From Polytrichum commune (taxonomy: Eukaryota; Streptophyta; Polytrichopsida; Polytrichales; Polytrichaceae), in assembly GCA_950295325.1 (NCBI GenBank), contig OX485803.1, positions 71,871,554 through 71,935,553 on the forward strand: 64,000 bases of DNA, written 5' to 3'. How positions within the stretch are numbered: the first letter of the stretch is position 1; each line of letters begins with the position of its first letter. The notes below the pieces were generated by a model. It had not been told where the DNA came from. It ran no database searches and saw nothing but the letters and a program-made list of their open reading frames with translations. The position numbers and the translations under genes are program-made. Below are positions 12,701 through 23,185 of the stretch, piece by piece.

Positions 12701-13144
12701 TGGTGATGGGATAATATTAGAAATGGAGTTTTTTAGCTTTGCCCTAAGTACTAGAATGGGTGGGCCATTCTAACCTTGCAAGGCCGATCCAGGATTTAGG
12801 ACAACGGAACCCATGCACATACCCTATTTTAGATCATGAAATTCTCTCAAAGTTTGAGAGGTGAAAAGATTTACACAACTTTCTAAATTTTAGCGTGTCT
12901 CTGCTACCTTGGTAAAGCTAGATGGACTTTTCAATTGCTTCAATTCTATGGGCGGATCCGTCGATACACTTTGACGTGCTCAAATTTCTTGGGAGTTATG
13001 TGAAACTTTAGTGTGACTTGAATAATATGCTTTTAAAACATAATGAAAACTAAACCAAGTATCTATTTTATGATGATTAAATTATATGATTAAATGTTGA
13101 ATGGTGAAGATATAATCAAAACAGTTACTATAATGTTATCATAA

Positions 13145-13554
13145 CACAGGTAGATCACTCCATTGTCAAGTTGAACACCACGTGCGACCAAAAAAAATCT
13201 TCTTTTGGTAAGTTGCACCACCAAAATGGGTCAAAATTTTATCAATTTTTTTTCATGAGTAGATACACACAGTACCTATGACATAGTTAAAAGTGGTAAC
13301 TAAATTTGATGATTTGTTTTTTTCATAAAACATACCGTTTCTAACTAGAATGACACAGAATTGAACTAAAACAATTACTAAAAACAATAAAGATGACTAA
13401 AATTTTCAAAAATATATACAAAAGATACTATCAATGGTTATGTATATGTAGAAAAAATGTCATAAATTTTAAAGTTATATATGGCATGTAATATAGGGGT
13501 AGCAAACTTTGTCCGCATGTGGTGTCAACTTGACAATGAAGTGACCTCCCCGTG
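13145..13554. mobile_element. hAT-like non-autonomous element
   Basis: 410 bp flanked by a perfect 8-bp TSD, TATCATAA (13137-13144 and 13555-13562). The ends are imperfect inverted repeats of about 45 bp: the left starts CACAGGTAGATCACTCC and the right, read inward, CACGGGGAGGTCACTTC, both continuing ATTGTCAAGTTGA. An 8-bp duplication with CA(C/G)GG-type ends fits the hAT superfamily. The interior is AT-rich and non-coding. A left-truncated relative is at 49075-49390. Confidence 0.8.
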
Positions 13555-13562
13555 TATCATAA

Positions 13563-15000
13563 TCAATTCTACATATTCTATTATAGGATTTTCCCATACA
13601 ATCCTATTGGAGGATCCTATGGCAGAGTTCAACATATTATAATTAAGGACTTGGACTTCGTCCAATTTCACTTAAATATCAATTAGACTTCTGAGTTGTC
13701 CTTTGAAAGTTGGAACCCTTAGAGGGCTAAGTTTATTGATTGTTGACCAAATGCATAATGTACAAGGACAAGAATATTTACCAAGGTAGTTGACACTAAA
13801 ATTGTCACTTAAGCATATATATATAAACAAAATCGTTTATTCATTTGAAGATTGTTATTAGCAGTTGATAAGGAATTTCAAAGCACCACATTCTATCTTG
13901 CCAATTTTTAAAGAGTTGGAAATTCTCAAGAGATAACCCAAAACCAACACAAGGACCTAATACCAAGGTGGTGAACATTCTCAAAATCGATGTGTACTCA
14001 TTATGCATGATTTTAAGGTGTCGGTTTTTGGGTGGGGTGTTGGTTTTCGCACCCTCTACCTTACGTACCCAACTAGAGGATTACCCAACTCCTTTATGGA
14101 CTCATTGTCATTATTTACATTAGAGTGTCCCCTATATAACCCCATCAAGAATAAGTTTTCATCATTGTTGGAGAATGTAGTATTAGAAAGCCACGAGTCT
14201 TTCTTTTCATTGGACCATTGAATAGACATTAGTCTCTATCTCATGGAAGTCACCACACTCGCCACTGTAGAGAATTAGCCAGATTGAAACCATCATTGTA
14301 TACTCCTCTCAACCCCATTAGCCTTTTGATGCCCCGGACTTTAGAATCAATTTCATTTCATTTCATTGGCAATATATAAGTGTATATATATATACATGTA
14401 TATATGGCATTCCGTCCAGAGTCGTGGCCGGGGCAATCATTCCCTAATGAATGAGGTAAACAATGCTTGTCGAGCTTTACTGCAGCAAATATGCCAGGGA
14501 TCCTGACTCCCAACAGGACATCATTTTGCATCATGTAAGATAGTCAATAATAATGTCTACCGTTTCTGTCTGTCAAGTGTTTGGAATTTACTCACGACTT
14601 TTGCAAACTTATTTACTGATGAAGAATTCAAGAACGATGTCAGATGTGAGCTCATGATCATGTGAATCCCCCTTACCCTACCCTGGCCTGCATCTCCACC
14701 CGTGAAGAACGGAAGTAGTTTGTCTTTGCAGAATATCATGTAATATTATTACTATTCTTATTAGTAGTAGACTAATTAAATGCATCACATGTGCTTCGAC
14801 TATGTTTCATTAGTCTCCTTCCTTCCTTGCTTCCTTTTCTTTCGGTCCACCTATTGAAAGATGCGCATTATCCATTGGTCGTGATAAATATGGACTCACG
14901 TTTATAGTCCAAAGGTAACTGACTCATAGTTGTAATGAAACATGTTTATGTCTGTTTCAAATCGGATGGAAACATTCGTTTTAAATGGTGTTTCGAAACA
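13563..15000. other. Gene-free interval
   Basis: The block GTGTCGGTTTTTGGGTGG to CACCCTCTACCTTA (about 14010-14065) recurs near 17565-17615. Otherwise only short frames are seen. Confidence 0.35.
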
Positions 15001-15005
15001 AGAGT

Positions 15006-15050
15006 CTAGGTTTAGGGTTTAGGGTTTCGGGTTTCGGGTTTTGGGCTTTG
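15006..15050 (+). repeat. Interstitial telomere-like repeats
   Basis: Two TTTAGGG units followed by three degenerate ones (TTTCGGG, TTTCGGG, TTTTGGG). They lie about 60 bp upstream of the decayed coding segment at 15114, the position of a telo-box in some plant promoters. A similar track precedes the AT-hook ORF at 62.6 kb. Confidence 0.7.
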
Positions 15051-15113
15051 TTGTGGTTGTGCATGTGTAGAATTGGGCGGTCTTGAGCTCGATACAAACC
15101 CACAAAATGCAGC

Positions 15114-15623
15114 ATGGTATCCTTGTTTCATGTGAAAAAGTTGGTTTTCATTCAAACGAACTTGAGGATGTTGGAGAGCGTGGGAACTAATGATGCCATT
15201 CAAGAATCAAATGTCAATGACATTGACATTACCAAGGTTCCTACTTTGACTTCTCGGTTGGGGATTGAAGATCAACATTTTTCCTTGTGCGAAAAAAAGA
15301 AAAAGATCAACCATCTCAATGTGTGCCAAAGAAACGGGAATCTAAGAGTTTGAGTGACGTGTTGACTATCCTAGCTTTAGCAAATGAATCTCACTTTCAA
15401 GGAACCTCTACTTCATGCCAAACTTAGCCTTTTGGAAGCAAGCAATCTTGAAAGCAACGCTCATGATGAAGATGATTTCAAAAGTTGCAGTCATGATGAC
15501 CATTTGAGTATTTTAGATTATTTAATTGCTTATAGATCGCAAGAATATGACAGTTATGAAGACCCTCGGGCTTATTCTCCCAAAAAACCATGTTCTAGCC
15601 TTGTTAGGGTTTTGTACAAGTGA
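15114..15623 (+). pseudogene. Decayed coding segment of unknown family
   Basis: Two successive open frames (15114-15353 and 15384-15623) with coding-like composition. Around the A-rich tract at 15291-15305 the frame appears to slip: the next frame reads KKRESKSLSDVLTILALANE and the following frame LSILDYLIAYRSQEYDSYED, consistent with one protein broken by frameshifts. The basic KKKK and KKR clusters suggest a nuclear protein. The flanks carry repeated GAAAC/GTTTC words in opposite orientation (14937-15000 and 15678-15745), so it may lie inside a transposon. I do not recognise the family. Confidence 0.35.
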
Positions 15624-15854
15624 TAGATTGTAATCCTAGAGTTTCTAACATATTCTAGTTTTTTCCCATGAAATTTGTGTGTTTCAAAAAGTCTTGAAAC
15701 AATTCAAATCATTTTTTAAATGTGTTTCATTTGTTTCAAAATGCACGCTGCCACCGCGAACTAACCTAACAACAAACATACCATTTCACATCACTATGGG
15801 ACACCAACATCAATGTAGATGTGTCTTAAATGGTTACTTTTTTCAACTAGCTCA

Positions 15855-16240
15855 CTTCTCATAGGAGAGGAAACACCACAACTAGTACAAAATGGTTAGC
15901 AAAATCCAAATCAAGGACGTAGCCAGTTTCCTCATAATTTTTAAAAGGCATCTAAATTTTTTTCATCATCAAAATGAAGATTGTCATGCTTATTACATGG
16001 TCATATAGGTCCCTCAATCACGTTGATTGTTGAGCCTATGATGGCTATCATTTGATGAGCATATACTCCAATCTCTTTTGAATGCATGTCTTTTTAGTAT
16101 CGTTCTTGGACACACACAGACACACACACCCCACCACCACCACCACCACCACCAAAACAAAACCGACAAAAAACAAAATGCACACACAACAACAATAACA
16201 ACCACCGTCACTCAAAATATAGGTGTCTCGATAAGAGTTT
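15855..16240. repeat. Dispersed repeat with internal microsatellite
   Basis: The counterpart of 3945-4640. Where that copy has a short CACACC stretch, this one has (CA)n, then (CCA)n at about 16130-16154, then (AAC)n-rich DNA, so simple repeats have expanded inside a dispersed repeat. Confidence 0.55.
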
Positions 16241-16560
16241 AGCCAAACTTTTTGGTCAAGGCTCTAGTTAGAATAAGTAGCCACTCAAATTAGTTATATT
16301 GTGCTCACATTGCATGGTTAAGAGAATTAGCTAACATATGAGGTAGCTAGCTTGTATAAGAGCTAATCAATTTTACGCCCGCACCATCTAGTTGAAATTA
16401 AGATTTAGATGAAAGTTAGCTAACTTTTTGGACCTTCTTTTTGTGAAGAATATTAACTCATCCAAATTCTCTTAACTAGGTAGTGCAACTAGACCCTAAG
16501 AGAAGTAACCCGATAAAGATTGTTTGCCTTATTTTTTCTTTCTACAGTTAGAGATCAGTA

Positions 16561-16939
16561 CACTAAATATTATATTTAGTGCCATATGGTATTTTATGTC
16601 ACTTTGATAACTTTTCTTGTGACACTTCTTACGAATAAGTTTACAAGTATTGTCATCCCAACTTACTCTTCTTTTATGCATATGCCAATTTTTGAAACAA
16701 GATTTGATATTTTCCACATTCTAGCATTTCTACGATGAATGTCATAGATGATTAATATTTGGATGAAAATCACTTATTAAGTGACAAAAATTGCAAATCT
16801 ATAATACCCAAATTTCTTTACAAGGAATGATAAAAAATGTTAAGTTTTACATTTAGTGTTAGTGACACTACATAGGCAACTTACAATTAGTATTGAGCAA
16901 GACAATCAGAATTGGTGACACTAAGCACAATATTTAGTG
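16561..16939. mobile_element. TA-flanked inverted-repeat element (CACTAAATATT family)
   Basis: About 379 bp. The left end CACTAAATATTATATTTAG and the right end, read inward, CACTAAATATTGTGCTTAG are inverted repeats, each flanked by TA. A TA duplication fits Tc1/mariner (Stowaway-like) elements, although the CACTA start could mislead. Related ends occur at 32440-32650 and, more loosely, at 20385. No transposase is present. Confidence 0.55.
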
Positions 16940-17882
16940 TAGTTATACATTTTGAGGCATATGTTATGTTACATTGATGATTAACAACTTCATCATGAGT
17001 GTCATCTCATGACACTTGGCATTCAAGTGCGCTTACTAATATCTTGGCATGAGTATGTTCAATAGTGCAATGAGGTGCGTGCCTATGTTGCACAATGGGC
17101 TATAAGTTGACTAAAGTGTACACAAATGACACTTGCCATTAGTACACTCAAAAATATCTTCCCCTTGCATACTAAAATGGAAGACTATCATCTTATATCC
17201 CAATGTGTTGCTCTAAATGTCATAATGTAGATATTTTCACTCAAAGAAATTACTTATGTTGACAAATGGAATTACATTGGCAATTAGAGGGCGTGACACT
17301 TTTAGACCTCCATGCATCTAGTTTAGGCCCTTTGCAAGTAGTGTGCATAACACTAGTACTACCATAAACGGTGCAGTGCACTCATGAAAGCCTATAGCTA
17401 GGTATCATGTGACGAGACAATATGATAGCTCAAATCTTAGTGTGTTCTTTTGTGTAGGTTCCTAGCCCATAATTCTTAAATGTCTAGCTACTCATACAAC
17501 ATGCCACTTCTCAATCTCTTAAACGAATGAAATTAATGATAATCTTAAACGAATGAAAATTTCAAGGTGTTGATTTTGGGTGGAATGTTGGTTTTAACAC
17601 CCTCTACCTTATAGGGTGAGCATAATTTACTTGAGCTAAAACCAAGTTTTAATGCTGCCACATGGACATCCACCTAGGATCGACAAACATCGTTAATAGT
17701 AGTTGGAATACAAAATACGTAAAACTTCCCTACCAGCTAAAAACCCTTCGTCTAACATCAAGTGGAGAAGGGCCTTCACTTGCTTCCTCAAAATCTACTT
17801 CCAAGCAACTTTCACACTAAACATTGAAAAGCATTACTCAGTACCTCCCTTTGTAGATAACACGTGTGTGTCATCCTCAAGG
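16940..17882. other. Gene-free interval
   Basis: AT-rich. It contains the second CACCCTCTACCTTA block (near 17600) shared with 14.0 kb. No gene is seen. Confidence 0.35.
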
Positions 17883-17975
17883 GGCTGGGGTGAACCAACC
17901 CGTACACTCGTTCCTTGGAATCAAGGGTTTAGGCATCCAACAAGGAACGAGTGTACGGGTTCGTTCGCCCAAATC
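17883..17975 (+). mobile_element. 93-bp foldback element, copy 2
   Basis: Arms of about 30 bp (start GGTGAACCAACCCGTACACT) pair almost perfectly around the loop ending AAGGGTTTAGGCATCCAA. It is flanked by a perfect 9-bp TSD, TCCTCAAGG (17874-17882 and 17976-17984). It has the same length and loop as the other two copies and encodes nothing. Confidence 0.9.
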
Positions 17976-17984
17976 TCCTCAAGG

Positions 17985-20380
17985 TGACCTTTGAACACAC
18001 ACGTTGCATTGTGCACCACATTGGAGGCGCAACGACTACACCATTCATGGTATTTGGTGTCACTTTCTATTCGGATTTATGCATAGCTGTAGCGTTTTAT
18101 TGTTCATGTAATTTTTTTTCACCCAGTAAACATGTTAACGTTCTACACTGTTCAAACAACCAATTTGACCGTCGTTGGTGAAGAAAACGAGATCTACAAC
18201 AGAGAGTCAATGCACGATGTAACCCCGCATCGTAAGTGGCACTCAACACCATAAACGGTGCAGTATATGTTCATCACTGTTGATCAAATGACTGATTGGA
18301 CCGTAACGCTGCTGTATTTATAAATTGTGTATATATATATATGCATGCGGACCAATTCCCAAATCTCTGAGTCGGTAATCTTAATCCTCCTCGTGAGTGA
18401 AGATGATCATTCACATTATTATTACTGTGAAGGAAATGAAATTGCGGGGAAGAAATTCTGTTTGCCGTTGGACTTGGCGACATGCCTGCAGTGTGTCTCC
18501 CCCGAATTCGCTTCCCCAAGCACATGAACTTAACGCAATGGGAGTAGCTAGCTAGAGTAGGATGCATGCACAGACTACTGCTGCTGCTGCTGCTGTTGCG
18601 GATGTCCCGATTTTACACTTTAAAAATAATGCAAGCGTCAAAGCTCATCCCAAGGCTGTCATGACTCATGTGTGACTCCTCACGTTTGACTTCCTGAACA
18701 CAAACTCATTGTAACGTTGAGGAAGGCGCCAGGACTACTATATATATATATACAGATTAAAGAATCAAAGAGAATGATACGTAAGTTACAGAAGGGGCCC
18801 GATCGAGACAATGATCATCGATGGGGAGTTGAAACTGGATTAACTTAAAAGAGTGGTGGTGGTGGTGGTGGTGGAGCACGCGTCTTGTCCAAGTCAAGGG
18901 CGAACTTCCATGTGTTGGGTGTTCATGTAAGAGATATTGGATTTGTCACGTTGGCAAATTTTTGGACAAGCTTCATCGCGTTGGCAAACTTTTCGACAAG
19001 ATTTGTCAACAAAAGGTTCGTCAAATACTTTCATGTGGATTAGGGGGTTGATTTATGAAAGAACGTATATGTTTGATTATTTGGCATGTAAGTTGGAATG
19101 TGATTGGTGTCGCAACTAGTCATTTTGAATATATGTCAAGTGGGTTTATCAAACTTTATAGATCTTGAGGTACTAGGAAAATGTAAATAAATTCAAAAAT
19201 AATAATGGAAATTCTGGGCAAGTTTTGTTTGATAAAAATTTGCCACCTTTGGGAACACTGGGGGTAACATACAACGTCCTGCTACATATATAATTGCCCA
19301 CCGGTCCTTACAAATTTTGTTTTTGCTATGATCACATGTAAGTTTGTTGTAGCAAGTCAACCCTTGAACCTTGTTTCTACTAGATGATTCAACTTTAATT
19401 GAAGGTTGGAATAGGTTATAGTGGAAAGTCATGAACATAATTCTTGCATTTGTGCACTTCAATGAATTACCAAAGTAAAAATGTCAATAACTAATATTTA
19501 CTTTTATTCATCATGCAATGGTGGATTACTTGTGTGTGCAATGGAAGCTGAGTTAAACATACATATGTTACAAATAAACTATCAACCTAAAATTAGTGAC
19601 CTACTCGTCCAAATAGTTGCTTGACCACTGGAGAGCATTCACACACTTGGATTTCATCAAGTAGCCAACGTGGTTTGAAGGCAAGACCTCTAGCTAGACT
19701 TGTGGCCTCGCAACACCTCATGCATTCACTTGTCCTACACCCAAGACACTTTTCTCACACATATGCACACAAAGGCAAATATTTGACAAGATAATAGCTA
19801 GTTCAATATTTACTTACTCTCTTCATTGTTGGATACCGTAGCTCTCTAGCAGCTTGGGCACCTTTTTGCCTAATAATCAATTAAAGTGCGAAAGTAAATT
19901 AGGCAGCTCATAAAATAATATTCTAAAATTGGGAAAATTCAAAAAGTAACTTAAAATAAGTTAGACATTCATTCTTGTTTGCTTGTCTCATTCCCATTTT
20001 TATGGGCGTGTGTCAACATGACTTGTGGAGCAAATTCATGCTTGTATTGTTTTTAGACCATGAATGAGGTTGATGCCGCATGAAGACATTGTTGAAGTTA
20101 TTTGATGTTACCTTGTTGGATTTCAGTGAATGCCACTTGCATTATTATGATTTTAGGCATTCTTTGAATGTTATTCTTTTTTTTTGGAGACACTCAACGA
20201 AATTAATTTCCCAAAATTCTAGGCACCTTTAAAATTAATTATTTTTTGCCCAAGCTACTAGAGAGCTACGGTAGCCTAGAGTAACAAAGTTGCCTTGATC
20301 ACTTTGTGGCAAATAATCTAATTACACTACAACGTTTGATTGATGTCTAGTGTCTTTTTTTGCACCGGATCACCTATTGC
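17985..20380. other. Gene-free interval
   Basis: It holds simple repeats (CTG)n at 18578-18595, (TA)n near 18740 and (GTG)n at 18853-18874. No gene, RNA or bounded element was recognised. Confidence 0.35.
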
Positions 20381-20384
20381 ACTA

Positions 20385-20580
20385 TATTTAGAGTAGTCAC
20401 ATATTTAATGTCACTTACTATTTGCAATCACCTATTGCTATAACCATTTCCAATATATCTCATTTTTTGTTTTCTTGACAAAGGTCAAATTGGTTGTTTG
20501 GACACTCTAGAGCAATAATATCCTTACTTGGTTAAAATATAAATTAATAATAAATTTACATTAAATGGTGCTTTGGTGAC
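20385..20580. repeat. Partial relative of the 32.4-kb TA-flanked element
   Basis: The words GTCACTTACTATTTG, ATTGCTATAACC and GGTTGTTTGGACA occur in the same order as at 32455-32560 and partly at 21885-21905. Only one end is recognisable, so it is a fragment. Confidence 0.45.
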
Positions 20581-20739
20581 ATTTTTTTGAGGTAAAGATG
20601 AAGGGGATGCAGGGTGTCCCATTGGCATGCAATGCATCTCTAGGAGATAAAATCCTCAAAATGGTCCCTAATTACCTTTGCCAGGTTAGCTTGCCCACCC
20701 AGTTTAGTAGGACAAGCTAGAAATCCGGTTTTTAATAGC

Positions 20740-20955
20740 CCAAAACCACTATTTAGGCATGCCTTATTTTAAACCCTAAAGTTCTCTCAAAGTTCTTTAG
20801 ATGACAAGTCTTTGAAAAAATCCCCAAAATTTCACCCAACTTTCAAAGTAGACTTTGACACACAATGAGCTAATGCTTTTTGAATAGAAAGTTTCCTCAA
20901 AGAAGGATCAAATCCATGGTTTCGTCCCTCTTCAAGGTACTTTACAAATAACTCT
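20740..20955. repeat. Dispersed repeat shared with 12.1-12.3 kb
   Basis: The phrases CACCCAACTTTCAAAGTAG, CAATGAGCTAATG and CAAAGAAGGATCAAA follow the same order as at 12140-12270. No boundaries were found. Confidence 0.45.
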
Positions 20956-21352
20956 CATAACATTATTCAACTACATGGTTGTGTTCCATTCTATAGTTAG
21001 CATATGACATGAGCCTCCACTATCTTATCTTCATGGGAAGAAACTTAAAAAATAGGAAGAAATTGACGTTGGTGTGAATGATGAATAATGCCGGTATGAA
21101 GAATACGAATATTATGAACAGTGTAGATATTTCCAATGCCATGAATAACATTTTCACTGCATACTACCGAGATGAACAATACAATACGTGAATAGTGCCG
21201 AGAGTCTAACTCCACATAAATTTCCAAGTGTCAGCTTGAATGTATGAATAGTAGATGAATGTTGTCGCTTTGTTATGGGGAAGGGGCCATAGAATGTGAT
21301 TAACATATTCCCGTATAATGGAACCGAGCCACATGGCTGAATAATGTTTATG
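20956..21352 (+). mobile_element. CATAACATTATTCA inverted-repeat element, copy 1
   Basis: 397 bp. The left end CATAACATTATTCAACTAC and the right end, read inward, CATAAACATTATTCAGCCA are inverted repeats. The middle is an array of degenerate GTATGAATAGT / GAACAATGTT words of about 20 bp. Copies 2 and 3 are at 51495-51963 (reverse) and 52068-52690. The TSD was not resolved. Confidence 0.6.
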
Positions 21353-21782
21353 CTAATAAGAAAGGAATTGGGCCGGCTCCAAGTACCTGTGCGAGCCTAA
21401 CACACTCCTTTTGGAATATCGATCGATGGCCACCATGATGCTGCACATGTCACGATATCAAAGGACTCATGCCCGTTCCCTTTATAATGGTGGTGCACAT
21501 GTAACTATCGATCCAACGACCATGATGACAGCGCACATGCAGTAACTCCCGACTATATAGCATGAATCAATCTGGAGCCTGAGTGAGAAGGCTGCCAGGT
21601 AGGGAGAATGAATATAATAATAAAATAAGCAACAAACGTTAAAAAGGAAAGGGGGGGGGGGGGGAGGGATCATGGGGACGTGGGAGGGTGAAAAAGTAAG
21701 GGGAAAAAGAAAGGAAGAAAGAGAGGGGAGGGTAATAATTTGGAAATCTGCAAATGGAAAGCTCCGGTGGCTGCTAATTTCC
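21353..21782. other. Gene-free interval with a G14 tract
   Basis: It contains a run of 14 G at 21651-21664 within purine-rich sequence. No gene is seen. Confidence 0.4.
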
Positions 21783-22027
21783 CACACGTACTGATTATCC
21801 CAATTAGTGCGTGTTACTCTTCCGAGTTATGCAGTGCGACAATGTAATGTGTTATATATTCAGTCGTTCGGGTTCGATCTCTACTAACGAAAGTCCAATA
21901 AGTTGTTTGGACATTATAGAACGTAAATGACTTTGCTTGGTATACTATTACGTTCTCATTGAGTAGTTAAATAGCACGACGTAACTCCGAATTGTAACAC
22001 ACACTGATTGGGAGAATCGGTGTAGTG
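21783..22027. mobile_element. Short inverted-repeat element (ATTATCCCAATTAGTG family)
   Basis: About 245 bp with imperfect inverted repeats of about 54 bp: the left reads CTGATTATCCCAATTAGTG and GTGTTAC, the right read inward CGATTCTCCCAATCAGTG, GTGTTAC and GGAGTTACG. TA adjoins both ends. A second member of this end type lies at 35481-35930. It is non-coding. Confidence 0.6.
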
Positions 22028-22287
22028 GAGAAGCGAATTACATTGATCAGGAATGAAGAATAGAGATGAAAACGTGCGTATTCATCACGAGCATGGCAAT
22101 CTCGTCCGTTTTCCGGGGTGGTCATTTGGTGATTTCATCCATGGAGAAACCCAATATTTCGGAATATGATTCCTGATGAGAAATGCAGCCAAGAAGGAAA
22201 CACTACTGGATGGGAGTGGTCATGTGCCAGGCTTGCTTGCTTGCCCAAAGGAAAGGAGGTGGGGGCGGGGGAATGGCAGAGGAGGAG

Positions 22288-22297
22288 CTATATAAGG
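22288..22297 (+). promoter_or_regulatory. Distal TATA-box candidate
   Basis: CTATATAAGG stands in GC-richer DNA about 0.9 kb upstream of the dioxygenase start codon. It could drive a long-leader transcript of that gene or an unrecognised transcript. Several ATGs lie between, so a functional role in translation of the dioxygenase is doubtful. Confidence 0.35.
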
Positions 22298-23038
22298 CAC
22301 TCCACGCACATGCATTCTTGCTTCCATCGACCGCTCGCTAAGTAGTAGCTTATTAGTCCACATGAGCCACCACTGACTGACTCTCATCACATGAGCTCCC
22401 CAAGTGTAGCTGATGAATCATCCCTTCGGAGGAGTGTGGAGCTGCAGTACGTTAACTTATTGACTTACTTGGCATGCTCGCTGCACGTCGGGGGGTGGGT
22501 GGAAGTGATCGATCACGTTGAAAGGCATGCGTTGAAGTGGGATTAAGAAGCGGGGGGGAAGAGGGGGGTATTCGTCGTGTAGTATCGCTGCAGGTAAGAT
22601 TGAAGTGGCAGTGTGGATCAGCTGATCATATTCCGGGGATTGAGGTAGGGGCTGGGTTCTCGGGGCGTGTTCTCCGGGTTCTGCTACTGGTCGGCCTGCA
22701 TTAAGCAAGTGTGCGACGAACCAGTCCTGGTCGGCTAATTGACGGGCTGGAATACCCGGCGGGGCGACAAAAACCCGCAACGTCCGCGCCCGATCAGCCA
22801 ACGTCTCGGTGGGCGGTGTCTTTGTTTAGCGCGGGGAGGAAATTCCTCAAGATTTGGATTGGTGGTCGAGATCGTCGTCGCGGGTTCAGTGCTGCCTCCT
22901 GCCTGCCTGCCTCCAGCTGATTGCCGCCTGCGTGTCGCGCCCGATGAGCTAAACTTAGGGCCGGAGGAGTTGAACCTGACCCATACCATACCATAACATA
23001 CCAGCTCGGTTGGAACTCCAACGGGGCTGATCAACTGG

Positions 23039-23046
23039 TTTATAAG
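23039..23046 (+). promoter_or_regulatory. Proximal TATA box of the dioxygenase gene
   Basis: TTTATAAG lies 140 bp upstream of the chosen ATG at 23186. A start site about 30 bp downstream would give a leader of roughly 115 nt, a normal plant arrangement. Confidence 0.5.
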
Positions 23047-23185
23047 ACGGGAGAGTGGGGAGTTTCAAGGTTGAATCATCAGTAGAACCAGTTACTTCAA
23101 AGTTGCAGAGGAGCTGCAAGGTTTGGGTTGGTTTTACTTTGTTTTTTGGGTGTGTGTTTTGTCGAAGGCGACGGTGGTTTCTGGT

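Noticed and set aside
21860-21885. GGGTTCGATCTC resembling a tRNA T-arm
   Set aside because: Inside a TIR element and without other tRNA arms.
22457-22801. 114-aa antisense frame upstream of the dioxygenase
   Set aside because: GC-rich promoter-side DNA gives long frames by chance; no domain or splice context.
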